The translations under genes and the position numbers were made by a program. The notes beneath the pieces are model-generated. The model ran no database searches, was not told where the DNA came from, and worked only from the letters and a program-made list of their open reading frames with translations. A stretch of 64,000 nucleotides of DNA from Malus domestica (lineage: Eukaryota; Streptophyta; Magnoliopsida; Rosales; Rosaceae), in NCBI RefSeq assembly GCF_042453785.1, contig NC_091677.1:32161001-32225000 (forward strand), in the 5' to 3' direction. Numbering within the stretch: the first letter of the stretch is position 1; every line of letters starts with the position of its first letter. Shown here piece after piece: positions 11,194 through 20,751 of the stretch.

Positions 11194-12250
11194 TGAATGT
11201 ATCGTTTTGATGGAATACGAACTCTACGAAACTAATTTCAACGATCGAACAGTCAAACATGTTTGTGTATACTTCGAGATCGCATACGCCAAAAATTAAA
11301 AAAAAAAAACTTTCTGAGACACAGTAACGGGAAAAACTTATTCGACGGTTATTAACGAAAAATCACGATGTAACGGTTATTTTAACTCCGATTTTGATGA
11401 TTTTTTATATGTACACTCCTTCACCCTATATGAATACGGTGAATGAATGCGATCTTCAATTTGAAATATTTACACTAGTGGATATCCCAAAATCTTGTGT
11501 TATACTTAATGAAAGTATGAATAAACTGTTTAAGTGTTAGTGAATGTATCGTTTTGATGGAATACGAACTCTACGAAACTAATTTCAACGATCGAACCGT
11601 CAAACATGTTTGTGTATACTTCGAGATCGCATACGCCAAAAATTAAAAAAAAAAAACTTTCTGAGACACAGTAACGGGAAAAACTTATTCGACGGTTATT
11701 AACGAAAAATCACGATGTAACGGTTATTTTAACTCCGATTTTGATGATTTTTTATATGTACACTCCTTCACCCTATATGAATACGGTGAATGAATGCGAT
11801 CTTCAATTTGAAATATTTACACTTGTGGATATCCCAAAATCTTGTGTTATACTTAATGAAAGTATGAATAAACTGTTTAAGTGTTAGTGAATGTATCGTT
11901 TTGATGGAATACGAACTCTACGAAACTAATTTCAACGATCGAACCGTCAAACATGTTTGTGTATACTTCGAGATCGCATACGCCAAAAATTAAAAAAAAA
12001 AAACTTTCTGAGACACAGTAACGGGAAAAACTTATTCGACGGTTATTAACGAAAAATCACGATGTAACGGTTATTTTAACTCCGATTTTGATGATTTTTT
12101 ATATGTACACTCCTTCACCCTATATGAATACGGTGAATGAATGCGATCTTCAATTTGAAATATTTACACTAGTGGATATCCCAAAATCTTGTGTTATACT
12201 TAATGAAAGTATGAATAAACTGTTTAAGTGTTAGTGAATGTATCGTTTTA
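11007..12250 (+). repeat. 347-bp tandem array (3.6 copies) inside the CACTA element
   Basis: Units begin AACGAAAAATCACGATG at 11,007, 11,354, 11,701 and 12,048, an exact 347-bp spacing each time. The copies are almost identical; visible differences are single bases such as GAACAGTC/GAACCGTC and ACTAGTGG/ACTTGTGG. The last copy stops at about 12,250. A short frame ending KLFKC recurs in each unit but is only an echo of the array. Confidence 0.95.
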
Positions 12251-12696
12251 ATACAACAAATTATTTGCATAAGAAAAATTCATTTTAAACGAATAATGAT
12301 AAGTTAAGATAGAATATTTGTGGTGAATTTAGAATATTTATCATAATATTTTATGAACTAGTTGGTCAATTATTTACAATAAAAATCAAAATTTTAAGGA
12401 TATTATAAACCGAACAATGTTTGATCAAAAGTTTCAAAATTATAGATGTTTGATTAAAACAATTCAAATATAAGCCATCAATATCAAAATGTTCCTAAAA
12501 TTATATTTGTGTTTTTATTAAGCATTATGTATAAGTTAAATTTTATATATTAAAATATTATAAGAAATAACCTTTTTTTATTTTAACTATTTTTTTTTTC
12601 TCCTGCGTTTCCATTTTTTCTTTTTTAGTTAAACTCTTTTTTTATTTTTTTGTTGGGCGGGAATTTTCCCGGTTTTTTTGCACGGGGAAATGGATC
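12251..12696. other. AT-rich stretch without gene
   Basis: Between the tandem array and the internal palindrome cluster the DNA is very AT-rich with homopolymer runs. No reading frame, repeat or RNA gene stands out. Confidence 0.5.
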
Positions 12697-13290
12697 GGAA
12701 GAATTGGACGTGCGAAAGAACCGAAGCATCGAAATAATAAATAGTTGCGTCGAAATAATAAGTAGTGGCGTCGGTTTTAATCGACGTAAATACTTATTAT
12801 TTCGACACAACCACTTATTATTTCGACGCCTTGTATTATACGTCGGTTTAAACCGACGCAACCAGTTATTGTTTCGACGCAGGCATTTATTTCTATGCCT
12901 CGGTTCTTTCGCACGTCCAATTCCGAGGACACTGCAATTAATGTCTGTCAGAATAACGTCGGTTAAAACCGACGTCATTGTTCTCTATTTCGACGCTAGT
13001 TAGAAATGTCAGACTATAACGTCGGTTTTAAGCGACGCAATATGCCCATATTTCGAAGCCTCGGTCACATTCGCACGTCCAATTCCGAGGCCACTGCAAT
13101 TACTGTCTGTCAGAATAACGTCGGTTCAAATCGACGCAATTAGCCTCTATTTCGACGCTATTTAAATCTGTCAGACCTAACGTCGTTTTGAAGCGACTCA
13201 ATGTTACCCTATTTCGACGCTAGTCAAAAATGTTGCAGAGGTGGTGTCGCTTTGAAGCGACGTAATAGTTGCATATTTCGACGCTAATTT
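12697..13290 (+). promoter_or_regulatory. Internal palindrome cluster upstream of the second CACTA gene
   Basis: A large hairpin is formed by 12,697-12,740 and the complement of 12,884-12,925 (shared core GGACGTGCGAAAGAACCG). Inside and after it are repeated GTCGGTTTAAACCGACG, GTCGGTTTTAATCGACG and TTTCGACGC motifs. Two units of about 171 bp start at about 12,898 and 13,069. The motifs are the same type as those at both element ends. The position, directly before the transposase-24 gene, suggests a promoter-type role, which is inference. Confidence 0.65.
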
Positions 13291-13433
13291 TTTTGGCATA
13301 TTTAAGGTTCTACGACCTATTTCCGTCTCTCTCATTTCACTCCCCATTTCACTCCCTTCACTCCCCATTTCACTCCCTTCACTCCCTTCACTCCCTTCAC
13401 TCCTATTTCCGCACTTCTTCCTTTGGTTTTGCT

Positions 13434-15055
13434 ATGGATAGTAGTTGTGATTCTCAACGTGATGAGGAACTTCATGTGGAAGGGGAGGAGGTCGAAGCTG
13501 GTTATTTTTCTACATTATTATTGGATTCGTTTTTTTTTTTTTTTTTTGTGTTTAATCTTCTATTATCCTTATAAACTGAAAGTTTACATCTGTTTCCAAC
13601 TTTTTTGGTTTGTTTTAACTGTGGTTTTGTTATGAACAAGGAACTTCTCAACGGAGGCGAGGACCCTCAGTTCCCAAATGGACGAAACAGCTTTGTTCGT
13701 TTGATATGTCTGGAAAATGCGTTAGTGATAACTCTAGTGCATTTTCAAAATATGTGGCATCGGAGGTTAGAGACCACAGAATTCTCCCATTGGCGAAGCA
13801 TTGGCGTAAGATTAAGGATGTAGATAAGGAAGCTTTTTGGAATAGAATTAAGGTATAGGTATTTATATTTTTATTAGAAAATGAAAGAATAATTCAATGA
13901 TTGTTATAATATTTGACTTGGTTGATTTATTTTTTTTATTTTTTATTTTATGGATGTAGGGAAATATTGTTTTTGAAGATGCTGATATACCAAGATTGCC
14001 TTTGATCCGCTTTATGACGCTTAAGGTTGCTGAGCATGCACATAAGGAGTACAGAAATAAGTTAAAAAAAAAATATTATACCAACAGAGCTGCAGAGGAG
14101 CGTCCCCAGCCTCCTCCTGATGTGAATCCTACCCAGTGGGGTAATTTGTTGGCATACTGGAGTGGAGATAAAACAAAGGTAAACGATGTAGTTTATTTCG
14201 TTATAACTATAAATTTGTGTAATAATTTTTTTATTTTTATTTTCAGGAGGTTGCTGAAAAAAACAAGATTAATCGGCAAAAGAAAACAATGAACCATACT
14301 ACTGGTACAAAATCTTTTGCAAGAAAGCGGCAAGAATATGTATGGATTGTACCATTTGAAGAAATGTTATTTTAAATATTCAATAGTTATAAATTTTAAT
14401 TTTAACGAGGTTAGCCTAAAATTGTTTGTGTGAAATTTTATTTTTGGTAAAGCGGAAGAAACATGGGAAAGAAGCTGATCCTGTAACCTTTTTTCGTGAA
14501 TGTCATACACGAAAAAATGAAGCTTGGATTGATGAAGAATCGGAGCGTACAGGGGTAATTTATTTTACTGTGTTGGTATTTCATTATTATTCAAATTTAT
14601 TATCTATAGCTTATTGTTCTGTTTTACGATTGAATTTTTCTTTTTAAAAATTGTAATGCTAGGCAACAATGGAGAGCAATCTGCAAACTTTGATTCAGTC
14701 GGGGCAAGAGGATAATGAAGATCTTAGGACCCAAGTGTATGTTGACACAATGGGTCCTGAGAGGTATAATAGAGTCAGAGGATACGGTCATGGGGTGACT
14801 CCTGATATGGTTTCCTATGCATCTTCTTCGTCTTCTACATCAATTTCCTCCAAGAGGTCATCTAACAGTGCAATCGCATTGCTGATGACTCAAAATAATG
14901 AGTTGAAATTGAGGGACGAAAATAACAATAAACGGATTTCGGACCTAGAGAACAAGCAAAGTCAGTTGTTTGCGTGGCTTTTCCAAAGATTTCAGCCACA
15001 AGCACAACCACAACCACCGTTTAGCCCGGGAACCCAACAGTCAGGCCAGAGTTAG
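13434..15055 (+). CDS. CACTA second gene: transposase-24 (Ptta/En/Spm) protein, six exons
   Basis: Proposed exons are 13,434-13,500, 13,641-13,852, 13,960-14,178, 14,247-14,339, 14,453-14,554 and 14,663-15,055. All introns are GT-AG and phases agree, giving 361 residues. The core has the plant Transposase_24 layout: HWRKIKDVDKEAFWNRI, then HKEYRNKLKKKYY, then TQWGNLLAYW, then NKINRQKK and TTGTKSFA, then DPVTFFRECHTRKN. A Ser-rich linker and a helical segment (ELKLRDENNNKRISDLENK) follow, possibly for oligomerisation. The frame is closed by TAG at 15,053-15,055, but the same frame continues to 15,418 with Pro/Gln/Met-rich repeats (PPMPYMQQ), so TAG looks like a CAG-to-TAG change. This protein class accompanies TNP2 and resembles TNPA in role; DNA binding to the palindromes is inferred. 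Confidence 0.8.
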
Positions 15056-15418
15056 CCTCATCCTCAACAGTCGGGTCAAAGTCAGCCGCCCCCTGCATAT
15101 CCTTATGCTGGCTATAATCAGCAACCTCCGTATCCTATGTATCCGCTGCCTATGCAGCCCACGCCATACATGCAGCAGCCGCCTATGCCATACATGCAGC
15201 AGCCTCCCATGCCTTACATGCAGGAGCCGCCTTATCAAGTGCCAGTATATCGACCCGAGATGGCTGCGCCTTGTCCTGAATTTCCAGCTGGGGGGTTTGC
15301 TGAAATGCTTGCGGGTGTTGGATCTGATGTGGACTTGTCGAGGATGTTGGCATCAAATATAGGACCTCAAGGGCGAGAAGGATCTGTGCCACGTTCAGGC
15401 GCAGATTCGGTTCCGTAG
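15056..15418 (+). pseudogene. Read-through tail of the transposase-24 protein
   Basis: In frame with the preceding exon beyond its TAG, 120 more residues are open up to TAG at 15,416-15,418. The segment is rich in Pro, Gln, Tyr and Met, with three near-identical PPMPYMQ units, and ends in an acidic and Gly-rich stretch. Its low-complexity style continues that before the stop (QSGQS on both sides), so it was probably part of the protein before the nonsense change. Confidence 0.6.
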
Positions 15419-15739
15419 TTTATTTGGTTCGCTTTTTTGTCGGTTAAATATGATACTTTAATCGTTCTATCTTTTTTGTTTTTTATGTTATGTTTGTAAT
15501 GTCGGATTTAGTAGTTGTTATGACGGATGGGTTTTTGTATATTTTGACATTATTTTTATTGTTAATTATTTTCATTAATGTATGGACAATATTGTGTATG
15601 TTGGCAGACTTTTTTTTTAATTATTTTTATTAATGTTTTTTTTTTGACCTTGAAATTAATTAATATAATTATATAAAATTTTTCTGTTACAATGAATCGA
15701 AGAAGAATGCGATTTGTGTGTTTTTTTTATTATTATTAA

Positions 15740-16159
15740 CAAAGGTGGTGTCGGTTAAGACCGTTATTCGGTTGCATATTTTATTTATTTAATTGTTATT
15801 TGGCGTCGGTTTATGGGATATTAAATTGATTTAATATTATTTCAGTGTCATTTAAAAGCGACAGTAGGAATTATATTTTACAATTAAATTGCTAATGAAC
15901 GTTTCCTTAAAGCGACGTAACGTGTAAGTATGCGTCGCTTTAAACCGACGTTAGTTTAGTGTCGCTTTAAAGCGACGCTATGTAGTGTCGGTTTAAGCCA
16001 CCAAACCGACGCTAAAGCCCTTTCGTGACGCTAGCAATAGTGTCGCTTTGAAAATGCGACATTACATTGTTTTATGTCGCATTTTTTCCAAAATTGCGAC
16101 AGAAATCTGATTTCTTGTCGGTTTTGACTCCGACGGTGATAGCATATATTGTAGTAGTG
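15740..16159 (-). promoter_or_regulatory. 3' subterminal palindrome cluster of CACTA element
   Basis: Repeated GTCGG, GCGAC and GTCGC words run up to the terminal repeat, including the perfect 16-bp palindrome GTCGCTTTAAAGCGAC at 15,961-15,976 and GTCGCTTTAAACCGACG at 15,934-15,950. From 15,419 to 15,740 there is only AT-rich 3' flanking sequence. Confidence 0.7.
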
Positions 16160-16162
16160 ACC

Positions 16163-18323
16163 GCTCAGTCTGAAGCTGAAATGCAGCGCATATTAAATCT
16201 CCAGAGCATGCCAGATGCTTTCACCGATCTAGCGCGCGTGACAAGATCACATATTCCAGCTGCGAATACGCCTGCAAAGATGGATGTACCAAATGTACGA
16301 CGGACTACCCTCCTGGAAGCCCGGGACGCCAATTCTGGTGATCCACGTACATTAGCGGCTAGCCAATCATCTGCCCCTACATAAAAGCGTGGCAGACCCC
16401 TTGGTTCAAAGGATTCACACCCCCCGGAAGAGGGAAACCACGGCACAAGGTCATGAAGAGCCTACCGTGAATCCGACTATCGCTTACTCATTTTACCCAA
16501 CTCATGAGGAAATTCTAGATTATGGAAGCGTCCTTGAAGAGACGAATCCTCCTCCCGAGAATCGTGAGATTTCGGTCTATTATGCTAGCTTAGATGATGT
16601 GTGGCGTAGAAATGAGATGATTGTCGACGATGCATTATCATTTGCAGTAGCTACTGAAATCATGTTGAGCGATGACATTGAACCGCGTTCCGTTGATGAA
16701 TGTCGACGTAGAGCTGATTGGTCAAACTGGAAACAAGCAATCCAAGTCGAACTTGATTCACTTGCGAAACGTAAGGTGTTTGGACCTGTAGTTCCTACTC
16801 CTCCACATGTGAAGCCCGTTGGCTACAAGTGGGTTTTCGTTCGGAAGCGTAATGAGAAGAACGAAATTGTGCGTTACAAAGCTCGTCTTGTAGCACAAGG
16901 TTTCTCACAACGCCCCGAGATTGACTATGACGAAACTTACTCACCCATTATGGATGTGATTACTTTTCGATACCTTATCAGTTTGGTAGTTTCCGAAAAA
17001 CTGGATATGCAGCTGATGGACGTAGTAACCGCGTATCTATATGGGGATCTTGATACGGAAATTTATATGAAAGTTCCCGAAGGACTTACATTGACTGGTT
17101 CAAATATTTCCAAACCCCGGAACACGCTCTCAATTCGGCTGAGGCGTTCACTATACGGTTTGAAACAATCCGGAAGAATGTGGTATAACCGTTTAAGTGA
17201 GTATTTGACTAGTTAGGGATATGTGAATAACGAACTATGCCCTTGTGTGTTCATTCAGAAGTCACATTCCGGATTTGCGATTGTTGCAGTATATGTCGAT
17301 GACATGAATCTCATCGGAACTCCTGAAGAGCTCGCGAGAACTGCTTCGCACCTGAAGTCGGAATTTGAGATGAAAGATCTAGGTAAGACTCGATACTGTC
17401 TCGGCCTCGAGATAGAGCATTGTTCAGATGGAATCCTAGTACATCAATCGAACTACACCCAGAAGGTGTTGCGCCGTTTTAATGAGGATAAAGCGAAGCC
17501 TTCGAGTACTCCTATGGTCGTTCGTACGCTAGATGCAAAGCGAGATCCCTTCCGTCCGAAGGAGGATGATGAAGAGATTTTGGAGCCTGAAGTTCCTTAT
17601 CTAAGTGCGATAGGCGCTTTATTGTACTTAGCTCAATGCACTAGACCCGACATCTCCTTCGCTGTTAATCTTTTGGCAAGATACAGCAATGCACCAACAC
17701 GCAGACATTGGACTGGCGTGAAAGACATCTTCCGTTACCTTAAGGGTACTACGGATTTGGGCTTATTCTATCCCTACGAATCCTCGAGTGATGCCGCACC
17801 CTATGCTCATCGGGTTGATTCTCGCCTTGTTGGTTATGCCGACGCTGGATACTTATCTGATCCGCACAAGGCGCGTTCTCAAACGGGTTATGTCTTTACC
17901 GTTGGAGGCACCGCAATATCTTGGAGGTCAACTAAACAGACCTTAGTTGCCACTTCGTCTAACCATGCTGAAATTCTCGCCTTACATGAAGCAACTCGGG
18001 AATGCTTTTGGTTGAGAGCAGTAGTGGGCCATATTCGAAGCTCCTGTGATCTTCATCCCGCCGTTAATGCCCCGACGACGATTTTTGAAGACAACGCAGC
18101 TTGTATCGAACAGCTCAAGAAGGGTTACATCAAAGGAGACAACACCAAGCATATTGCGCCGAAGTTCTTCTTTACACATCAACAACAAGAGCATCAGAAG
18201 ATTGAAGTCACGCAAATCCGATCACAAGACAATCTGGCCGACCTCTTCACCAAATCACTACCGAAGGCGACGTTTCAGAAGCTTGTTCATGGAATTGGTA
18301 TGCGTAAACTTTCTGAGTTGTAA
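16163..18323 (+). pseudogene. pol: copia pol, 3' part: reverse transcriptase and RNase H
   Basis: The frame resumes from 7,088 exactly after the CACTA target duplication (AQSEAEMQRILN). A TAA at 16,382-16,384 precedes the KRGRPLGSKDS motif that usually ends the copia integrase region. A frameshift in the C-run at 16,421-16,427 moves coding into the frame that starts before 16,389. Reverse transcriptase motifs follow: VGYKWVFVRKRN, RLVAQGFSQ, LYGLKQSGRMWYNRL, then AVYVDDMNLIG with the catalytic YVDD. RNase H is marked by GYADAGYLSDP and ADLFTKSLP near the C-terminus. A third lesion, TAG at 17,214-17,216, lies between LTS and GYVNNELC. Confidence 0.9.
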
Positions 18324-18740
18324 CTTTGCTATTTCTCTTTGGAATTATGTCAAACTCAGGGGGAGTATCTTCTAGATACTTGCTTGATCTTAATGTACTC
18401 TTTTTCCCAACGATTAGGAGCATTTTTCCCACTGGGTTTTTGCTACCTAACTAGGTTTTAACGAGGCACCCACCTTGGGCTGGTCATATCCCTGATGACG
18501 TCCTGTAGACGTTTCTTTTGACTTTGCATTTCTCACGCATTTTTCCTTAGACTATGGATTTTGTCCCTACTTGGGTTTTTGCCATAGCCTTAGGGTTTTT
18601 TAGTGAGACTTACTACTTATGCAAGTTCCTACCTTATTGAGAATAAGCGTTGTTCCTTGGAATCAATGCCGACGAGTCGACTTCCTCAACTTCTGCATGA
18701 TGCTGAATCTACCTTGAGTATTTACCCACTCAAGGGGGAG
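18324..18740 (+). other. 3' untranslated part of copia element with polypurine tracts
   Basis: There is no gene. A CAGGGGGAG tract at 18,358-18,366 lies just after pol. CAAGGGGGAG at 18,731-18,740 abuts the 3' LTR and is the likely plus-strand primer (polypurine tract). Confidence 0.75.
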
Positions 18741-19000
18741 TGTTGTAAACATTCCTAATTTAAGTATGATTGTGTAAATCCTAGATAAGATTTGATTCTA
18801 GTTATCTTTTCCTATTACAACTTGTATTACTTGGAGGAGAAGGAATATCTTCTCTCCCTTTACTACTATAAATAAAGGCACAATGTAGGAGGGATAACAA
18901 CACACACATTCCCCTACAATTCTACAAACACACATCTCTCTCCTCTCTCTCTCTCTGCCGCCGGCCCTAGTCCCTCTGTCAGATAAAATAGACCACAACA
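18741..19000 (+). repeat. 3' LTR of copia element
   Basis: The 260-bp copy matches the 5' LTR with about five substitutions and one extra CT pair. The duplication TGAGG follows at 19,001-19,005. Confidence 0.95.
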
Positions 19001-19005
19001 TGAGG

Positions 19006-19968
19006 TTTTTTTTATAGTACTATATAATTGTTATGAGGCGTTATAACAGCAATATATCCGTATCATGTATGTTGTATTACAAAATAATTGAATATGCAAG
19101 ATTTATAATCGATGATCCAAAATTAGATGGTTGAGTAACTGAAAATCAGAGTATGCAAAACAAATTGTCAAATAGACTGTGAAACTATGTAAATTATGTT
19201 ACTAACTAGAAAAACAAATAAACAAAATTGTCACAACGACTACGAGACAACATTTTGACTCACTTATTTTTCATATACCTCATAAAACCTAATACGTAAA
19301 ATACTAAAATTACCCGAAAAATTAAATAAAACTAAATACTAAATATTTTTGAACAGGTTTGGATATCAACATGTCAACTTTATGCATGCTTTGCTAAAGA
19401 AAGAAAAGGTGTGGGGAAAGCAAAAGGACCTTTTCCTTCTCCTTCTCTTTCTTTGCATGTTATGAAAAGTTTGTCACGTGCTTTGGCAGTTACAGCTTTT
19501 TCAAAGTTTGGTTTGGATTGGATTGGGTTGGATTCCAATCCAGTATTGGTCTGGGTGGCGTCTGCGAGGAGAAGAGACTATTTTCGGGACACATGTAAAA
19601 TATGCAGTTTGAAGGTTTGTGCATGCCTAACAAGTAGCAGCATTAATGCACTAAAGTTCATGGACCATTTCATTTTTCCTCAAGTGGGAAATATGCTTTT
19701 GGGCGAATTACATTTTGTGCCTATTTTTCACGTAATAAACTCTTTCATTTTTACTTTATATTTTGAGCTTTGTAACGTCATACATCAATTTACAAATTCA
19801 TTGCAATATCATAGATCCGTTAATTTGATCATTAATTGATGATATGTCAACTGTGAGTCCCACATTTTTTCTGATATAATGTTAAATTTGTGCCACATGG
19901 ATGAACATCCAATTAACATTGGGTAAAATTGGAAAGAGATCATCTCCGGATATTTCTCTTCAAAGCTC
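19006..19968. other. Intergenic DNA, nothing recognised
   Basis: AT-rich sequence between the copia element and the next MITE. A 142-codon open frame at 19,411-19,839 lacks any family resemblance and has no supportive context. Confidence 0.5.
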
Positions 19969-20102
19969 AGGGATCAAGTGATTCAGGCTTTAAAATTTAA
20001 TCCAACAGCTAAAAACAAAGAAGTTAGTAAAAACTTTTAAAAGCTATAATAATTTTTTACCGTTTGATCAAATTTTAAAGGTCCATATCACTTGATCCCT
20101 AG
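19969..20102. repeat. MITE, GGATCAAGTGAT terminal-repeat family, copy 1
   Basis: The left arm (GGGATCAAGTGATTCAGG...) and right arm (...ATATCACTTGATCCCT) are inverted for about 37 bp around a short AT-rich centre. A related element is at 26,326-26,443. There is no coding capacity. Confidence 0.65.
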
Positions 20103-20162
20103 GCTTTTGGGCTAGACAGAGGGTCATCGAATTCTGGGCTCTGTGGGCTGATGCTTAAGAAT

Positions 20163-20314
20163 CTTTTGGATAATGCTATTCACACAATTATTTTTACCTT
20201 ATGCACACCCTTGTCAATTTATGGTCATTGATCATTTCCAATTCATTCGATCCGACGGTTGAAAATTGAAACGAGGTAAGAAATAAAAATAAATGTGTGA
20301 ATAGCACTTCGAAT
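20163..20314. repeat. MITE, 9-bp target-duplication family, copy 1
   Basis: Terminal arms containing TGCTATTCACACA face each other at about 20,174 and 20,307. The centre contains ATTCGATCCGACGGTTGAAA, shared by copies at 27,244-27,386 (with one base change), 29,921-30,068 (related, reversed) and 44,002-44,129. Imperfect 9-bp flanks (GAATCTTTT and GAATATTTT) may be the target duplication. Confidence 0.65.
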
Positions 20315-20751
20315 ATTTTTTTTTTTTTTTAATTTAATGGCACAAAGAACTTCCGAAATAACAGCTCTAGTTGAAAGCAATTGGAGCGCTGGCGGAGACA
20401 TACGCCCGTGGTGAATTGAATTTTCGGTCTCCACGTTTAACATTAATCACATAAATAGGACAAGGACTCACTATATCAGCAAGCTAACAATTTTGGATCA
20501 CACAAAGTTTCCCCTGATCAGGGCTACCTCTTCTTACAAGATAATCAGTCTCTCGAAAATAACCTCGATAAACCACGCCGACGACCTCTGGCTTTGATCG
20601 GCCTACCTGGTAGTGACAATGTATTTGAAATGACATCAGAAAACAACTCAAGGGGTAGTATTCAAATTTCGCATTGAAATAAGAGCAATTTCAAGAACAT
20701 GCTTTGTCATGACGGAGTTAGCACAAGAGTGTGTGCGCGTGCGCGTGTGTA
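20315..20751. other. Downstream flank of the ABC1-kinase gene
   Basis: This is probable 3' UTR and flank on the minus strand. A GTGTGTGCGCGTGCGCGTGTGT run stands at about 20,730-20,750. There is no further gene. Confidence 0.4.

Larger units (their letters stand above)
7089..16159 (+). mobile_element. CACTA (En/Spm-type) DNA transposon
   Basis: The element starts CACTACTACAA and ends TTGTAGTAGTG, an 11-bp perfect terminal inverted repeat with the CACTA signature. The 3-bp duplication ACC flanks it (7,086-7,088 and 16,160-16,162), the size expected of this superfamily. Inside, in order, are a palindrome-rich 5' subterminal region, an AT-rich leader with tandem repeats, a TNP2-type transposase gene cut short, a 347-bp tandem array, a second palindrome cluster, a six-exon transposase-24 gene and a 3' palindrome cluster. 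It lies inside copia pol in the same orientation. Because TNP2 lacks its C-terminus, the copy is probably non-autonomous. Confidence 0.95.
2624..19000 (+). mobile_element. Ty1/copia LTR retrotransposon carrying a nested CACTA element
   Basis: The order LTR, leader, gag, protease, integrase, reverse transcriptase, RNase H, LTR is that of Ty1/copia. Both LTRs begin TG and end CA and are flanked by the 5-bp duplication TGAGG. Without the CACTA insertion (7,089-16,159 plus one 3-bp duplication) the element would be about 7.3 kb. It is defective: there are two stops in gag, one stop and one frameshift after the integrase region, and one stop in the reverse transcriptase region, besides the large insertion. 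The LTRs differ by about five substitutions and a 2-bp CT indel, so the insertion is not old. A truncated relative lies in reverse orientation at 30,457-33,655. Confidence 0.95.

Noticed and set aside
11007..12250. Possible CRISPR-like or short-repeat array
   Set aside because: The repeats are 347 bp long, contiguous and without spacers, in a plant transposon. It is an ordinary tandem array.
19411..19839. 142-codon plus-strand frame
   Set aside because: No domain, no codon bias that stands out, no flanking gene signals; probably chance.
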